Assembly (NCBI GenBank): GCA_021792185.1
Contig: JAJYVD010000013.1
Coordinates: forward strand, 1-56,518
Direction: 5' to 3'
Length of the DNA: 56,518 bases
DNA from: Nitrospirota bacterium
GTDB lineage: Bacteria > Nitrospirota > Thermodesulfovibrionia > Thermodesulfovibrionales > Dissulfurispiraceae
Below the pieces are notes generated by a model. The model saw only the letters and a program-made list of their open reading frames with translations. It ran no database searches and was not told where the DNA came from. Positions 34,205 to 41,831 of the stretch are shown here, piece after piece (positions within the stretch are counted from its first letter, which is position 1; every line of letters begins with the position of its first letter). Position numbers and translations under genes: made by a program.

Positions 34205-35481
34205 TGAAGGTTTTGGTTGTAGGCAGCGGAGGAAGGGAGCACGCGATTGTTTGGAAGCTCTCGCAGTCCAGACTTGTCGATAAAATTTACTGCACCCCCG
34301 GCAATGCGGGAATATCAGGAATGGCCGAATGCATAGATGTGGATTCGTCGGACTTCAGCGCGCTGGTGGATTTTGTCAGATACGAATGGGTAGACCTCAC
34401 AATTGTAGGCCCTGAAGACCCGCTTTCAAGGGGAATAGTCGATGCCTTTGAAAAGGAAGGCAGGAGGATTATCGGGCCTTCAAAGGCGGCGGCGCAGCTC
34501 GAATCGAGCAAGGTTTTTTCTAAGGAGTTCATGAAGAAGCACCGCATTCCCACCGCCGGATATAAAGTTTTCAGTTCGTATATCCATGCCGAGGATCATG
34601 TGCGGATGAAGGGAGCGCCCATCGTTATAAAGGCCGACGGACTCGCCGCAGGCAAGGGGGTTATTGTCGCCTCTACAGTGGATGAAGCCACAGATGCATT
34701 GCGGTTTATTATGAAAGACAGGGCATTCGGAGATGCCGGGAATAAGGTAATAGTTGAAGACTGTCTTAATGGAGAAGAGGCGTCTTTTATGGTCTTTACG
34801 GACGGCAAGACCATTGTGCCGATGGTAAGTTCTCAGGATCACAAAAGGGTTTTTGACGGCGACAAAGGACCGAACACAGGCGGCATGGGCGCATACAGCC
34901 CGGCGCCTGTCATTACAAAGGAACTCGAATCCTTAGTGATGGAGACGATAATGAGGCCGACCATCGACGGGCTTAAAAGCGAAGGGATAAAGTATAAAGG
35001 GATTTTATACGCGGGGCTGATGATCGACGGCGGCAAACCGTCTGTCCTTGAATTCAACTGCAGGCTCGGCGACCCTGAAACGCAGCCTATCCTTGCGAGG
35101 CTCGATACTGATCTGATGGATATTTCCATGGCGATAACCGATGAAAAGCTGTCGGACATAGAGATTAATTGGAAGGAAGACGCGTCGGTATGCGTTGTTT
35201 TAGCATCCGGGGGGTATCCGGGAAAATACGAGAAGGGAAAAGTTATATCCGGATTGGATAATGCCGGGAAGATGAACGATGTGGTTGTCTTTCACGCAGG
35301 CACCGCCTTCAATAACAATGAAATAGTCACCAGCGGCGGAAGGGTGCTGGGCGTTACCGCGTTGGGCGAAGATATAAATGCTGCGAAAGGAAAGGCGTAC
35401 GAGGCGATAAGCAAGATACATTTCGACGGCATGCATTACAGAAAAGACATTGCGGACAAAGCGCTGAATAGATCAAAGTGA
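34204..35481 (+). CDS. purD: Phosphoribosylamine-glycine ligase
   Basis: 425 residues. Starts MKVLVVGSGGREHAI; the ATP-grasp core shows KADGLAAGKGVIVA, GPNTGGMGAYSP and EFNCRLGDPETQP. It ligates glycine to phosphoribosylamine. The start overlaps the previous stop (TAATG). The stop codon itself is part of the outer stem of element R2. Confidence 0.95.
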   Translation: MKVLVVGSGGREHAIVWKLSQSRLVDKIYCTPGNAGISGMAECIDVDSSDFSALVDFVRYEWVDLTIVGPEDPLSRGIVDAFEKEGRRIIGPSKAAAQLESSKVFSKEFMKKHRIPTAGYKVFSSYIHAEDHVRMKGAPIVIKADGLAAGKGVIVASTVDEATDALRFIMKDRAFGDAGNKVIVEDCLNGEEASFMVFTDGKTIVPMVSSQDHKRVFDGDKGPNTGGMGAYSPAPVITKELESLVMETIMRPTIDGLKSEGIKYKGILYAGLMIDGGKPSVLEFNCRLGDPETQPILARLDTDLMDISMAITDEKLSDIEINWKEDASVCVVLASGGYPGKYEKGKVISGLDNAGKMNDVVVFHAGTAFNNNEIVTSGGRVLGVTALGEDINAAKGKAYEAISKIHFDGMHYRKDIADKALNRSK

Positions 35482-35649
35482 TACGGCAGACATACCTCAA
35501 AGCCTTTTGAAAGCGATTAATTTTTAATTTTGAGTCGATTGCTTATCAGTCTAATGCAAATGTGATACTGAAATTGCCTTTTAATGGCGGGAGGGTTCGT
35601 AATTAAGGTATCGCAGACAAAAGGCTTTTCGGCACATCTGCCGTATCGA
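35480..35649 (+). repeat. Family R hairpin element, copy R2
   Basis: Outer stem GATACGGCAGA (35480-35490) with TCTGCCGTATC (35639-35649). Inner stem AAAGCCTTTTG (35499-35509) with CAAAAGGCTTT (35620-35630), both perfect. The internal loops CATACCTC and TCGGCACA lie between them. It begins within the purD stop codon and ends 16 bases before the DUF89 gene. Its centre (35510-35619) is AT-rich and shares little with R1. Confidence 0.8.
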
Positions 35650-35665
35650 TGAGGGTATATTAGTT

Positions 35666-36529
35666 ATGAAAGTTCATTTGGATTGTTTTCCGTGTTTTTT
35701 GAAGCAGACACTGATCGCTGTCCGTCTCGGTACAAGGGACGGTTCGCTTCAGGCGGATGTAATAAAAGGCGTGCTCGATGAGATCAAGGCGACCGATATG
35801 TCGAAGCCGCCCGCATATTCCACCACATTCTTGCACAGGAAAATAAGGCAACTGCTCGGCAAAGACCCATTCAAAGAGATAAAGTCCGAATACAACCGGA
35901 TAGCGTTGGGGCTTTATCCGGAACTGAAAAAAAAGGTTGAAAACAGCAAAGACCCCTTGTGGACCGCGGCGCGGCTTGCTATTGCGGGTAATGTCATAGA
36001 TTTCGGCATATTCACATCGGTGGATATTATCGGGACCATAGAGAAGGCATTGCATAACCCTCTTACCGTAGATGCTTACGCGGCTTTCAAAGACGCGTCG
36101 GATAAATGCCCGGAAATGCTTTACCTGCTGGATAACGCGGGCGAAATAGTGTTCGACAGGATTCTCATCGAGGTCTTGTCTGGCATGGGTAAAAAGGTCA
36201 CGGCAGTTGTAAAAGGAGAGCCGGTATTGAACGATTCCACGATGGAAGACGCGCGTGAGATCGGCCTTACTGATGTCTGCGAGATAATAGACAACGGCTC
36301 CGACGGCATCGGGACGATACTCGAATTTACGTCTCCGGAATTCAACAGAATATTCGCGGAAGCCGGGTTTGTAATAAGCAAGGGACAGGGGAATTTCGAG
36401 ACCCTGCGGGATACCGGACATGCCGGCGGCAAAAAAGTCTTCTTTCTTTTGCAGTCGAAGTGCGATGTGGTCTCTAAGGAACTCGGGGTGTCGAAGGGGT
36501 CCATGCTTTTGATGCAATCGGAAGGGTGA
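35666..36529 (+). CDS. DUF89/ARMT1-like damage-control phosphatase
   Basis: 287 residues. The N-terminus MKVHLDCFPCFLKQTL has the CxxC typical of the bacterial/archaeal DUF89 branch. The metal-binding core is LYLLDNAGEIVFDRILIE, KGEPVLNDST and VISKGQGNFETL. Family members are metal-dependent phosphatases acting on damaged phospho-metabolites (sugar phosphates and related compounds); the substrate is not known here. It stands alone between R2 and the atp promoter. Confidence 0.85.
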   Translation: MKVHLDCFPCFLKQTLIAVRLGTRDGSLQADVIKGVLDEIKATDMSKPPAYSTTFLHRKIRQLLGKDPFKEIKSEYNRIALGLYPELKKKVENSKDPLWTAARLAIAGNVIDFGIFTSVDIIGTIEKALHNPLTVDAYAAFKDASDKCPEMLYLLDNAGEIVFDRILIEVLSGMGKKVTAVVKGEPVLNDSTMEDAREIGLTDVCEIIDNGSDGIGTILEFTSPEFNRIFAEAGFVISKGQGNFETLRDTGHAGGKKVFFLLQSKCDVVSKELGVSKGSMLLMQSEG

Positions 36530-36584
36530 TAGCCTTCAATTATAAAAGCTTATCAATCAATAAAAAACTTAAAGGGCCGAAACC

Positions 36585-36613
36585 TTGACATTTAACTTTT
36601 TTTAAATTATCAT
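36585..36613 (+). promoter_or_regulatory. Sigma-70 promoter of atpB-atpE
   Basis: TTGACA at 36585-36590, 17-bp spacer rich in T, TATCAT at 36608-36613. The leader of about 24 bases runs to the AAGGAGG of atpB. Confidence 0.8.
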
Positions 36614-36643
36614 AGCTGTTAATTTTCTTTAAGGAGGCGTCCC

Positions 36644-37321
36644 GTGGAAGCACCTACTATCCTGCACGCAGTACTACCGAATATACCGCCGTATGTTTCA
36701 TATTCATGGCTTGCGATGGGCATTTTAATAGGCGCCGCCCTTGTCGTAAGGAATAAACTGAGCCTCGTTCCTTCAGGACTCCAGAACATCATGGAGGTTA
36801 TCGCGGATTTTATATTGAACCTCTCGCGAAGCAACATCGGGCATCACTGGGGAGATAAGTTTTACCCCCTTATCGGAACCATCTTCGTTTATATTTTGAC
36901 CTGTAATTTTATGGGGTTAATACCCGGTTTTGACGCGCCCACGAGCAATATAAACATGACCGCGTCCATGGCCATTCCCGTATTCCTGATATATCAGTTT
37001 TACGGGATAAAGGTGCACGGCCTGAAATATTTGAATCATTTCCTCGGCCCTATGAGGTCTATTTATGCGCTGCCGCTGATGATAATGATGTTTTTCATAG
37101 AGATTATAGGCCATCTCGTCAGGCCTATCACATTATCCGTCAGGCTTTTCGGCAATATGATGGCAAAGCATACCCTTATGATTATATTGGGCATTCTGAC
37201 GCCTGCCTTTGTGCCGATTGCCATACTCGGCCTCGGCGTGCTTGTAAGCGTTGTGCAGGCATTTGTTTTTACGTTATTGGCTACCCTGTATATAGCAGGC
37301 GCTGTTGAAGAAGCGCATTAA
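36644..37321 (+). CDS. atpB: F1Fo ATP synthase subunit a
   Basis: 225 residues from a GTG at 36644 with AAGGAGG upstream. Five to six membrane helices. The functional Arg is in LSVRLFGNMMAKH, and helix 5 reads LGVLVSVVQAFVFTLLATLYIAGAVEE. It forms the half-channels for proton entry to the c-ring. The cluster has only a and c; b, delta and F1 subunits must be elsewhere. Confidence 0.95.
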   Translation: MEAPTILHAVLPNIPPYVSYSWLAMGILIGAALVVRNKLSLVPSGLQNIMEVIADFILNLSRSNIGHHWGDKFYPLIGTIFVYILTCNFMGLIPGFDAPTSNINMTASMAIPVFLIYQFYGIKVHGLKYLNHFLGPMRSIYALPLMIMMFFIEIIGHLVRPITLSVRLFGNMMAKHTLMIILGILTPAFVPIAILGLGVLVSVVQAFVFTLLATLYIAGAVEEAH

Positions 37322-37357
37322 ATCTTCAAACATCTTTTAAGAAAGGAGGGAAACGCT

Positions 37358-37705
37358 ATGAAAAAGATATTCGCACTCACTGTGCTGACACTTGTCGCGC
37401 TCGCGCTGTTTGCGCCTATCGCCTTTGCTGAAGAGGCCAAGGCTGTTGCGAGCGACGCGAAACTCAGCTATTATGGAATGGCTGTTCTCGGCTGCGGTCT
37501 TGCAATAGGTCTTGCCGGTCTCGGAACGGGAATCGGTATGGGCGTGGGCTTGAGAGGCGCAACGGAAGGTGTGGCAAGGAATCCGGGAGCATCAGGCAAG
37601 ATCACAACGACTCTTATCATCGGTCTTGCGATGATCGAGTCTCTTGCTATTTATGCCCTTGTTGTTGTTCTTATAGTGCTTTTTGCAAATCCTTTCAAAC
37701 TTTAA
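37358..37705 (+). CDS. atpE: F1Fo ATP synthase subunit c with signal-like extension
   Basis: 115 residues, longer than the usual 75-90 because of an N-terminal signal-peptide-like segment ([24 protein letters not shown]). The hairpin follows, with the loop ARNPG and the ion-binding Glu in [14 protein letters not shown]. The glutamine that marks Na+-type rings is Met in GIGMGVG, so proton coupling is likely. AAAGGAGGG upstream, strong terminator downstream. Confidence 0.95.
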   Translation: MKKIFALTVLTLVALALFAPIAFAEEAKAVASDAKLSYYGMAVLGCGLAIGLAGLGTGIGMGVGLRGATEGVARNPGASGKITTTLIIGLAMIESLAIYALVVVLIVLFANPFKL

Positions 37706-37731
37706 TTTTTTCACCATTCATAAGAAAGGGA

Positions 37732-37760
37732 CGGGGACTCCGAAAGGAGTCCCCGTTTTT
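37732..37760 (+). terminator. Rho-independent terminator after atpE
   Basis: CGGGGACTCC-GAAA-GGAGTCCCCG, a perfect 10-bp stem with a GNRA-type loop, followed by TTTTT. Confidence 0.95.
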
Positions 37761-37780
37761 ATATGGAGTAAAGTTGTTAT

Positions 37781-37913
37781 TAGGAGATTCTATAGTATTT
37801 CCGCTTCATTCTCGAATGGCATCCTCGCCATTCTCCGAAGCTGCGCCAGCCCGCTTAAATATCCATGTTACGCTTGGGCTGCCGAAGTCGCTCCAATACC
37901 ATAGAATCTCCTA
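37781..37913 (-). repeat. Family S hairpin element, copy S2 (inverted)
   Basis: Outer arms 37781-37799 and 37895-37913 pair at 18 of 19 positions (TAGGAGATTCTAT with its complement). Read on the minus strand, box 1 has GGAGCGACTTCGGCAGCCCA and AGCGTAAC. Box 2 has GAATGGC-GAGGAT-GCCATTC followed by GAGAATGAAGCGG. The box 2 stem differs from S1/S3 by a compensated base pair. It overlaps the stop of the next gene. Confidence 0.8.
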
Positions 37914-38321
37914 TTTATCCTGTCTATTATTTCTGAAATACGACGATTTATATTTTTCCGGCTGGAACGATGCGAGCCTCACTACTTTGCAAAGCGGAAA
38001 CCTTTTAGCTATATCTTCCTCCGACACCCGCTGGTCGTATCCGAGGGCGAGGACATCAGGCTGAAGCTCTTCCAATATCTGAAAGATGTCAGTATCGAGG
38101 TTCCCTAAAACCGTTGAATCGGGTATGCCAGTGCCTTTGACATCATCCCTTCGCCGGCTTTCATCGTGCGTAGGCAAAAAACCTTTAATCCTCTTAACGG
38201 TTTCATCTCTCGCTACGATAACAACCAGTTCATCGCCGAGCGACTTTGCCTGTTTTAGAAAGTCTATATGACCCGGATGAAAGTGATCGAATGTGCCTGC
38301 GCAGACGACTTTTTTCTTCAT
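37911..38321 (-). CDS. Cytidylyltransferase-like nucleotidyltransferase (RibL/TagD-like)
   Basis: 136 residues. Starts VVCAGTFDHFHPGHIDFLKQA with the nucleotidyltransferase HxGH (HPGH). The usual C-terminal ISST signature is not evident; VLALGYDQRVSEEDI replaces the substrate-side loop, as in archaeal FAD synthetase and glycerol-3-phosphate cytidylyltransferase relatives. The exact substrate cannot be told from sequence. Single gene, convergent with atpE. Confidence 0.75.
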   Translation of the reverse strand: MKKKVVCAGTFDHFHPGHIDFLKQAKSLGDELVVIVARDETVKRIKGFLPTHDESRRRDDVKGTGIPDSTVLGNLDTDIFQILEELQPDVLALGYDQRVSEEDIAKRFPLCKVVRLASFQPEKYKSSYFRNNRQDK

Positions 38322-38350
38322 GTATTAAATGATACCAGAACGCTCAATCC

Positions 38351-38380
38351 TTGACAATCCTCGCGTTGAGATGGTATTGT
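38351..38380 (+). promoter_or_regulatory. Probable promoter of tRNA-Ala
   Basis: TTGACA at 38351-38356 and TATTGT at 38375-38380 with an 18-bp spacer, 37 bases upstream of the tRNA. The -35 is perfect, the -10 weaker. Confidence 0.5.
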
Positions 38381-38416
38381 TTTATACTTTCCTTTGTTTA
38401 CCGAAAAGTTCTTGAA

Positions 38417-38489
<73 letters not shown>

Positions 38490-38548
38490 CTTAAATTTCA
38501 AAAAGTTATATCGCCGCTCTTTCATGCGTAAATGATATGCGCTCCCGT

Positions 38549-38878
38549 CTAAGACCAATATGCAGACTTTTTCTCATATGCCTTATCGTGCGGTCCGAGG
38601 TCTATAAATCTAATAGTATCATCAGGGGATTTACCGCAGTCATGACAAAGGACCGTCTTATTATCACCCTTTGCCCTACAAACTTTACAATACAGATAAA
38701 TAATGAGAAAGTTCTTTTTAACAGGACAGCTATAGTATCCTCTGAAATTTCCTTTCAAAGGTTCACCCAATGCAACGGGATTTTTTATTATCATATCAAC
38801 TTTTTTCTGTATTGCCGTTCTGATCGAGCTATATTTTTTCAGGGATGACACAAAAACATCGCTGAATACCGCATTCAT
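38549..38878 (-). CDS. RelE/ParE-superfamily toxin with an inserted Cys cluster
   Basis: 109 residues. The fold pattern (FVSSLKKYSSIRTAIQKKVDMIIKNP, LKGNFRGYYSCPV, NFLIIYLYC, IRFIDLGPHDKAY) is RelE/HigB-like and ends with the conserved GxHDxxY. Between the last two strands is an extra stretch with CKVC and CHDC, a possible zinc ribbon not found in canonical RelE. Translation is coupled to the antitoxin by an ATGA overlap. Probably a ribosome-dependent mRNA endonuclease (family inference). Confidence 0.7.
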   Translation of the reverse strand: MNAVFSDVFVSSLKKYSSIRTAIQKKVDMIIKNPVALGEPLKGNFRGYYSCPVKKNFLIIYLYCKVCRAKGDNKTVLCHDCGKSPDDTIRFIDLGPHDKAYEKKSAYWS

Positions 38879-39129
38879 TTGAAGACCTCATCATATTTTG
38901 ACCACTTCACTTTGCCGGTTCTAATCCTTGAGATGGTATTTAAAAGGCTTTCTTTGAAGTCCGGGTCGGCAAGAATTATTTCAGTAGGAGATTTCTCTTT
39001 TGTCCTTTTTAAATTTAATACGAACTGCGTGAAAATTTCAGATATGCTGGTTCGCTGCTCCTCTGCGTAGGTCTTGATGTATTCTATCAAATCCCTATCA
39101 AGAGTTATATTAACCTTGCCTTTGTGCAT
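38875..39129 (-). CDS. Antitoxin of the RelE-type pair (DUF6364/RHH-like)
   Basis: 84 residues. The N-terminus KVNITLDRDLIEYIKTYAEEQRTSISEIFTQF reads as a ribbon-helix-helix DNA-binding domain. The C-terminal part would wrap the toxin. A GGAGGTG ribosome-binding site lies 7 bases before the ATG. The tandem 11-bp repeats at 39158-39179 just upstream are the likely operator. Confidence 0.75.
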   Translation of the reverse strand: MHKGKVNITLDRDLIEYIKTYAEEQRTSISEIFTQFVLNLKRTKEKSPTEIILADPDFKESLLNTISRIRTGKVKWSKYDEVFK

Positions 39130-39157
39130 ATAAAATCACCTCCAAACCGTTATGTTT

Positions 39158-39179
39158 CTAATATACGCCTAATATACGC
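39158..39179 (-). promoter_or_regulatory. Tandem 11-bp repeats, probable antitoxin operator
   Basis: CTAATATACGC occurs twice without a gap (39158-39168, 39169-39179). On the minus strand the units contain TATATTAG, overlapping a probable -10, so binding by the RHH antitoxin would repress the operon. Confidence 0.55.
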
Positions 39180-39330
39180 CTATGTCAATACCCCTCCTTA
39201 TACCCCCTATGTGTCTGTGATCCCCGCATTTAAAAATCCTCCTGCTAAAATATCCAATTCCATATACTGCGGGTCGATAAAAAGTACAGCAGGTTTCTTA
39301 ACGGCAAGGGAGTTTCATAGCATACGAGGA

Positions 39331-40245
39331 TTACTCTGAGGGTTGCTGTTTATGCGCAACGACCCTGTTTCTTCCCTGCTCTTTTGCGGCATAAAGAGCG
39401 CTGTCGGCCTGCCCGATAAGCCTGTCCGGCGGCAGATAAAGGCATTCATTATAAGGGGCATAGGCGGTAACTCCTATGCTGACCGTAACTGGGATCCGCG
39501 TGCTTCCGTTCTCGCAGAAAAAATCCTTGTCATGAACAGCGGCCCTCAGCTTTTCTGCGGCAGTAAAAACACCTTCTACGTCGGTATTGGGCAGCAGAAT
39601 AATGAACTCCTCCCCGCCGTATCTTGCTACTACATCTTCTATTCTCAGTACGGCAGTCATGGTATTGGCGATTTGCTTGAGTATTTCATCTCCGCAGCCG
39701 TGCCCGTAAGTATCGTTAATCTTCTTGAAGTGGTCGATGTCGAGCATCATGAGTGAGATCGGCTCTGCTTGTCGAGACGACCATGACAACTCTTCATGGA
39801 ACCGCTCCATAAAAAACCTGCGGTTATAAATACCGGTAAGGTAATCCCTGTCGAGAAGCTTTTCGAGTTCCTTTACTCTTTCGCAGGCAAATGTGATATT
39901 GCTGAGCCTTGCTATTATCTCCTCTTTGAAATACGGCCTGGAGATATAATCGTATGCGCCGAATTCGTATCCTTTTGCGAGTTTAGATTGCGATTTTTTG
40001 GACGCTATGAGGACTACCGGAATATCCCTCGTGGAGGGGGCGGACTTCAGCTTTTTTAATATTTCGAGCCCGGACGGTCCGGCATGCTTCGTGTCGAGGA
40101 TAATGATATCGGGGACTTCGGTATAGACTTTTTCGATAATATCAGCGTTGTTTTCTATGAATACGCATTCGTAATCTTTGCCGGGAAGCATCCCGCCCAG
40201 GACGCTCCTTGTATCTTCAGCATTATCGGCAATCAGCACTTTCAT
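39331..40245 (-). CDS. Response regulator with diguanylate cyclase domain (REC-GGDEF)
   Basis: 304 residues. Receiver domain 1-120: DNAED near the N-terminus, phospho-acceptor Asp in IIILDTKHAG, Lys in VVLIASKKSQ. GGDEF domain 135-300 with the active site written GGEEF, and an inhibitory I-site RIED five residues before it. It should make c-di-GMP when phosphorylated, with product inhibition. No histidine kinase is adjacent. It is a plausible regulator of the pili and surface glycans in this window (inference). Confidence 0.9.
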   Translation of the reverse strand: MKVLIADNAEDTRSVLGGMLPGKDYECVFIENNADIIEKVYTEVPDIIILDTKHAGPSGLEILKKLKSAPSTRDIPVVLIASKKSQSKLAKGYEFGAYDYISRPYFKEEIIARLSNITFACERVKELEKLLDRDYLTGIYNRRFFMERFHEELSWSSRQAEPISLMMLDIDHFKKINDTYGHGCGDEILKQIANTMTAVLRIEDVVARYGGEEFIILLPNTDVEGVFTAAEKLRAAVHDKDFFCENGSTRIPVTVSIGVTAYAPYNECLYLPPDRLIGQADSALYAAKEQGRNRVVAHKQQPSE

Positions 40246-40300
40246 TTTCTTTCAAGAGATGATAAATGCATTTCTTTGTTTCCCGCCTTTTATTGAAAGT

Positions 40301-41053
40301 CTATTTTGTTCTCATAAGGCGGAACCCTACTATACCGCTTTTATACGCGGGCGGACGGTAGAAACGATTTGTAGAGCGCACGTCGCCGGATTTGCTGTAC
40401 CAGCTTCCGCCCCTTACGACACGATCTACGTCTTGCTGTCCTTTATATACCGGATTGTTTTTTGAATGATTGTAATAAGCATTTTTATCGTATATATCTT
40501 CTACCCATTCCCACACATTGCCGGTCATGTCATAAATTCCGAACCAGTTAGGTTTTTTTTGTCCTGCGGGATGAGTCTTATCTCCGGCATTTTTATCATG
40601 CCAGGCATAGCCGTCGAGTTCGACGCTTTCGTTTGTCCCTGCCCATTTTTCGTCGTTACCGCCGCTCCTCGCCGCGTATTCCCATTCCGCTTCGGTCGGA
40701 AGCCGGTATTTCCCGTCCGCCCTGTCGTTCAATTTTCGGATAAACTCCTGCACATCGTTCCAGCTTATATTTTCTACCGGGCAGTTGTCGCCGCAGTCTT
40801 TGAAAGACGAAGGATTATCGCCCATGATTTCTTTCCATTGTCCCTGAGTTACCTCATATTTACCCATATAAAAGCCGTCCACGCAGACTTCATGCGACGG
40901 CTTTTCGTCAGGTTCGCCGTCGCCGAAAATATCACCCATCCGATAGCAGCCGCCTTTTACGAATACAAACTCCATCTCCGTGTTCGCGGATATAACGTTT
41001 GCGTTTAACAGCATAAGAGCTGCAACAATTGCCGGATAAACCGCTATCCTCAT
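40301..41053 (-). CDS. Exported SUMF1/FGE-fold protein without the catalytic cysteines
   Basis: 250 residues with a signal peptide (MRIAVYPAIVAALMLLNANVISA). The formylglycine-generating fold is clear: FVKGGCYRMGD, YEVTQGQWKEIMGDNPSSF, YRLPTEAEWEYAAR, NVWEWVEDIY, RVVRGGSWYS, RPPAYKSGIVGFRL. At the active-site position real FGEs have cysteines, but here the segment reads GGSWYSKSGDVRSTNR, so it is probably a structural or ligand-binding variant. GGAGGT upstream of the ATG. It follows the adhesin-E-like gene by 12 bases. Confidence 0.85.
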   Translation of the reverse strand: MRIAVYPAIVAALMLLNANVISANTEMEFVFVKGGCYRMGDIFGDGEPDEKPSHEVCVDGFYMGKYEVTQGQWKEIMGDNPSSFKDCGDNCPVENISWNDVQEFIRKLNDRADGKYRLPTEAEWEYAARSGGNDEKWAGTNESVELDGYAWHDKNAGDKTHPAGQKKPNWFGIYDMTGNVWEWVEDIYDKNAYYNHSKNNPVYKGQQDVDRVVRGGSWYSKSGDVRSTNRFYRPPAYKSGIVGFRLMRTK

Positions 41054-41065
41054 ACGACCTCCGTT

Positions 41066-41566
41066 TTACCGTTTTTCAGCTTCAGGAAAGGCGCAGACCG
41101 CTTTATACAACGATTCGTCGCCCGATGCGGGGACTACAGGATTCCAGCCCGCAAACGGCGACTCGGATTTAGCCAGTAAATTCCCTTCTTTTGTGTAGTC
41201 GGCCTCGGACAAAGAACGGATCATTTTATCGGAACAGTTTATTTCTTTCAGCGACAGCGTATATTCGTAATGCTCGTAATCTTTTACGGACAGACCGAGG
41301 TTTTTGTTTTCCAGTATCTGCCGGTCTCTGCCCTTGTCGTTTTTTATAGAGCGCTTTGTCCACACTCTGACGATTCTTTTTTTGAAGATACTGAGAATTT
41401 CCTTTAACGGATCCGGTTCTTCTGCATTGTAATAAAAATAGAAATACTGATTTTCGGAGTAGAGCTTCCAATCTGCGCCGTACGCAGTATTGGAGTGCAG
41501 GATTGTAAAACAGAGAGCGGTGAGAATAATCCCGATTTTAGCGGGTAATGCTTTTTTCGTCGTCAT
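41066..41566 (-). CDS. Exported surface-adhesin-E-like protein
   Basis: 166 residues with a signal peptide ending near SNTAYGA. The mature part starts DWKLYSENQYFYFYYNAEE and has VRVWTKRSI, LSLKEINCSDKMIRSL and Cys near the C-terminus. The pattern WxLY...YY...VWxK...C resembles the surface-adhesin protein E family (PF16747). The biological role is unclear. It lies between a small gene and the SUMF1-fold gene in what looks like one transcription unit after purL. Confidence 0.6.
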   Translation of the reverse strand: MTTKKALPAKIGIILTALCFTILHSNTAYGADWKLYSENQYFYFYYNAEEPDPLKEILSIFKKRIVRVWTKRSIKNDKGRDRQILENKNLGLSVKDYEHYEYTLSLKEINCSDKMIRSLSEADYTKEGNLLAKSESPFAGWNPVVPASGDESLYKAVCAFPEAEKR

Positions 41567-41579
41567 GCCTTCCGTGCTT

Positions 41580-41798
41580 TCAGCGTTTTCCGCTGTGATG
41601 CTTAGTGTGTTCGGTTATAATTTTTTTGATCTCATCCGATTCTTTAGGGATAATCCGCGTCCTTTCGCCCCTGACATACTCGCCTTCGTATACATCCCAG
41701 TCTCCATGCTGGTTGGCTACGTATTTGACTCTCTTATGCTCATAGCAGGTGACGAATATCCCGTTATAAAAAGATTTGACATGAGTTTTCTTGATCAT
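41580..41798 (-). CDS. Small hypothetical protein
   Basis: 72 residues, not recognised. It opens MIKKTHVKSFYNGIFVTCYEH and is basic and hydrophilic with no signal peptide. AAAGGGGGA lies 8 bases upstream of the ATG, which supports a real gene. It sits 33 bases after purL and 13 before the adhesin-E-like gene, in the same direction. Confidence 0.6.
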   Translation of the reverse strand: MIKKTHVKSFYNGIFVTCYEHKRVKYVANQHGDWDVYEGEYVRGERTRIIPKESDEIKKIITEHTKHHSGKR

Positions 41799-41831
41799 CG
41801 GTTATCCCCCTTTGTAAATTCCGGTATTATA

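Noticed and set aside
35660-36517. 285-codon open frame opposite the DUF89 gene
   Set aside because: It mirrors the DUF89 coding sequence on the other strand, and its protein shows no family pattern.
37358-37705. Sodium-type ATP synthase c-ring
   Set aside because: The ES...Y part near the binding Glu is present, but the helix-1 Gln typical for sodium binding is Met.
38879-39070. Plus-strand 63-codon frame opposite the antitoxin
   Set aside because: Antisense to a toxin-antitoxin pair with clear overlap architecture on the minus strand.
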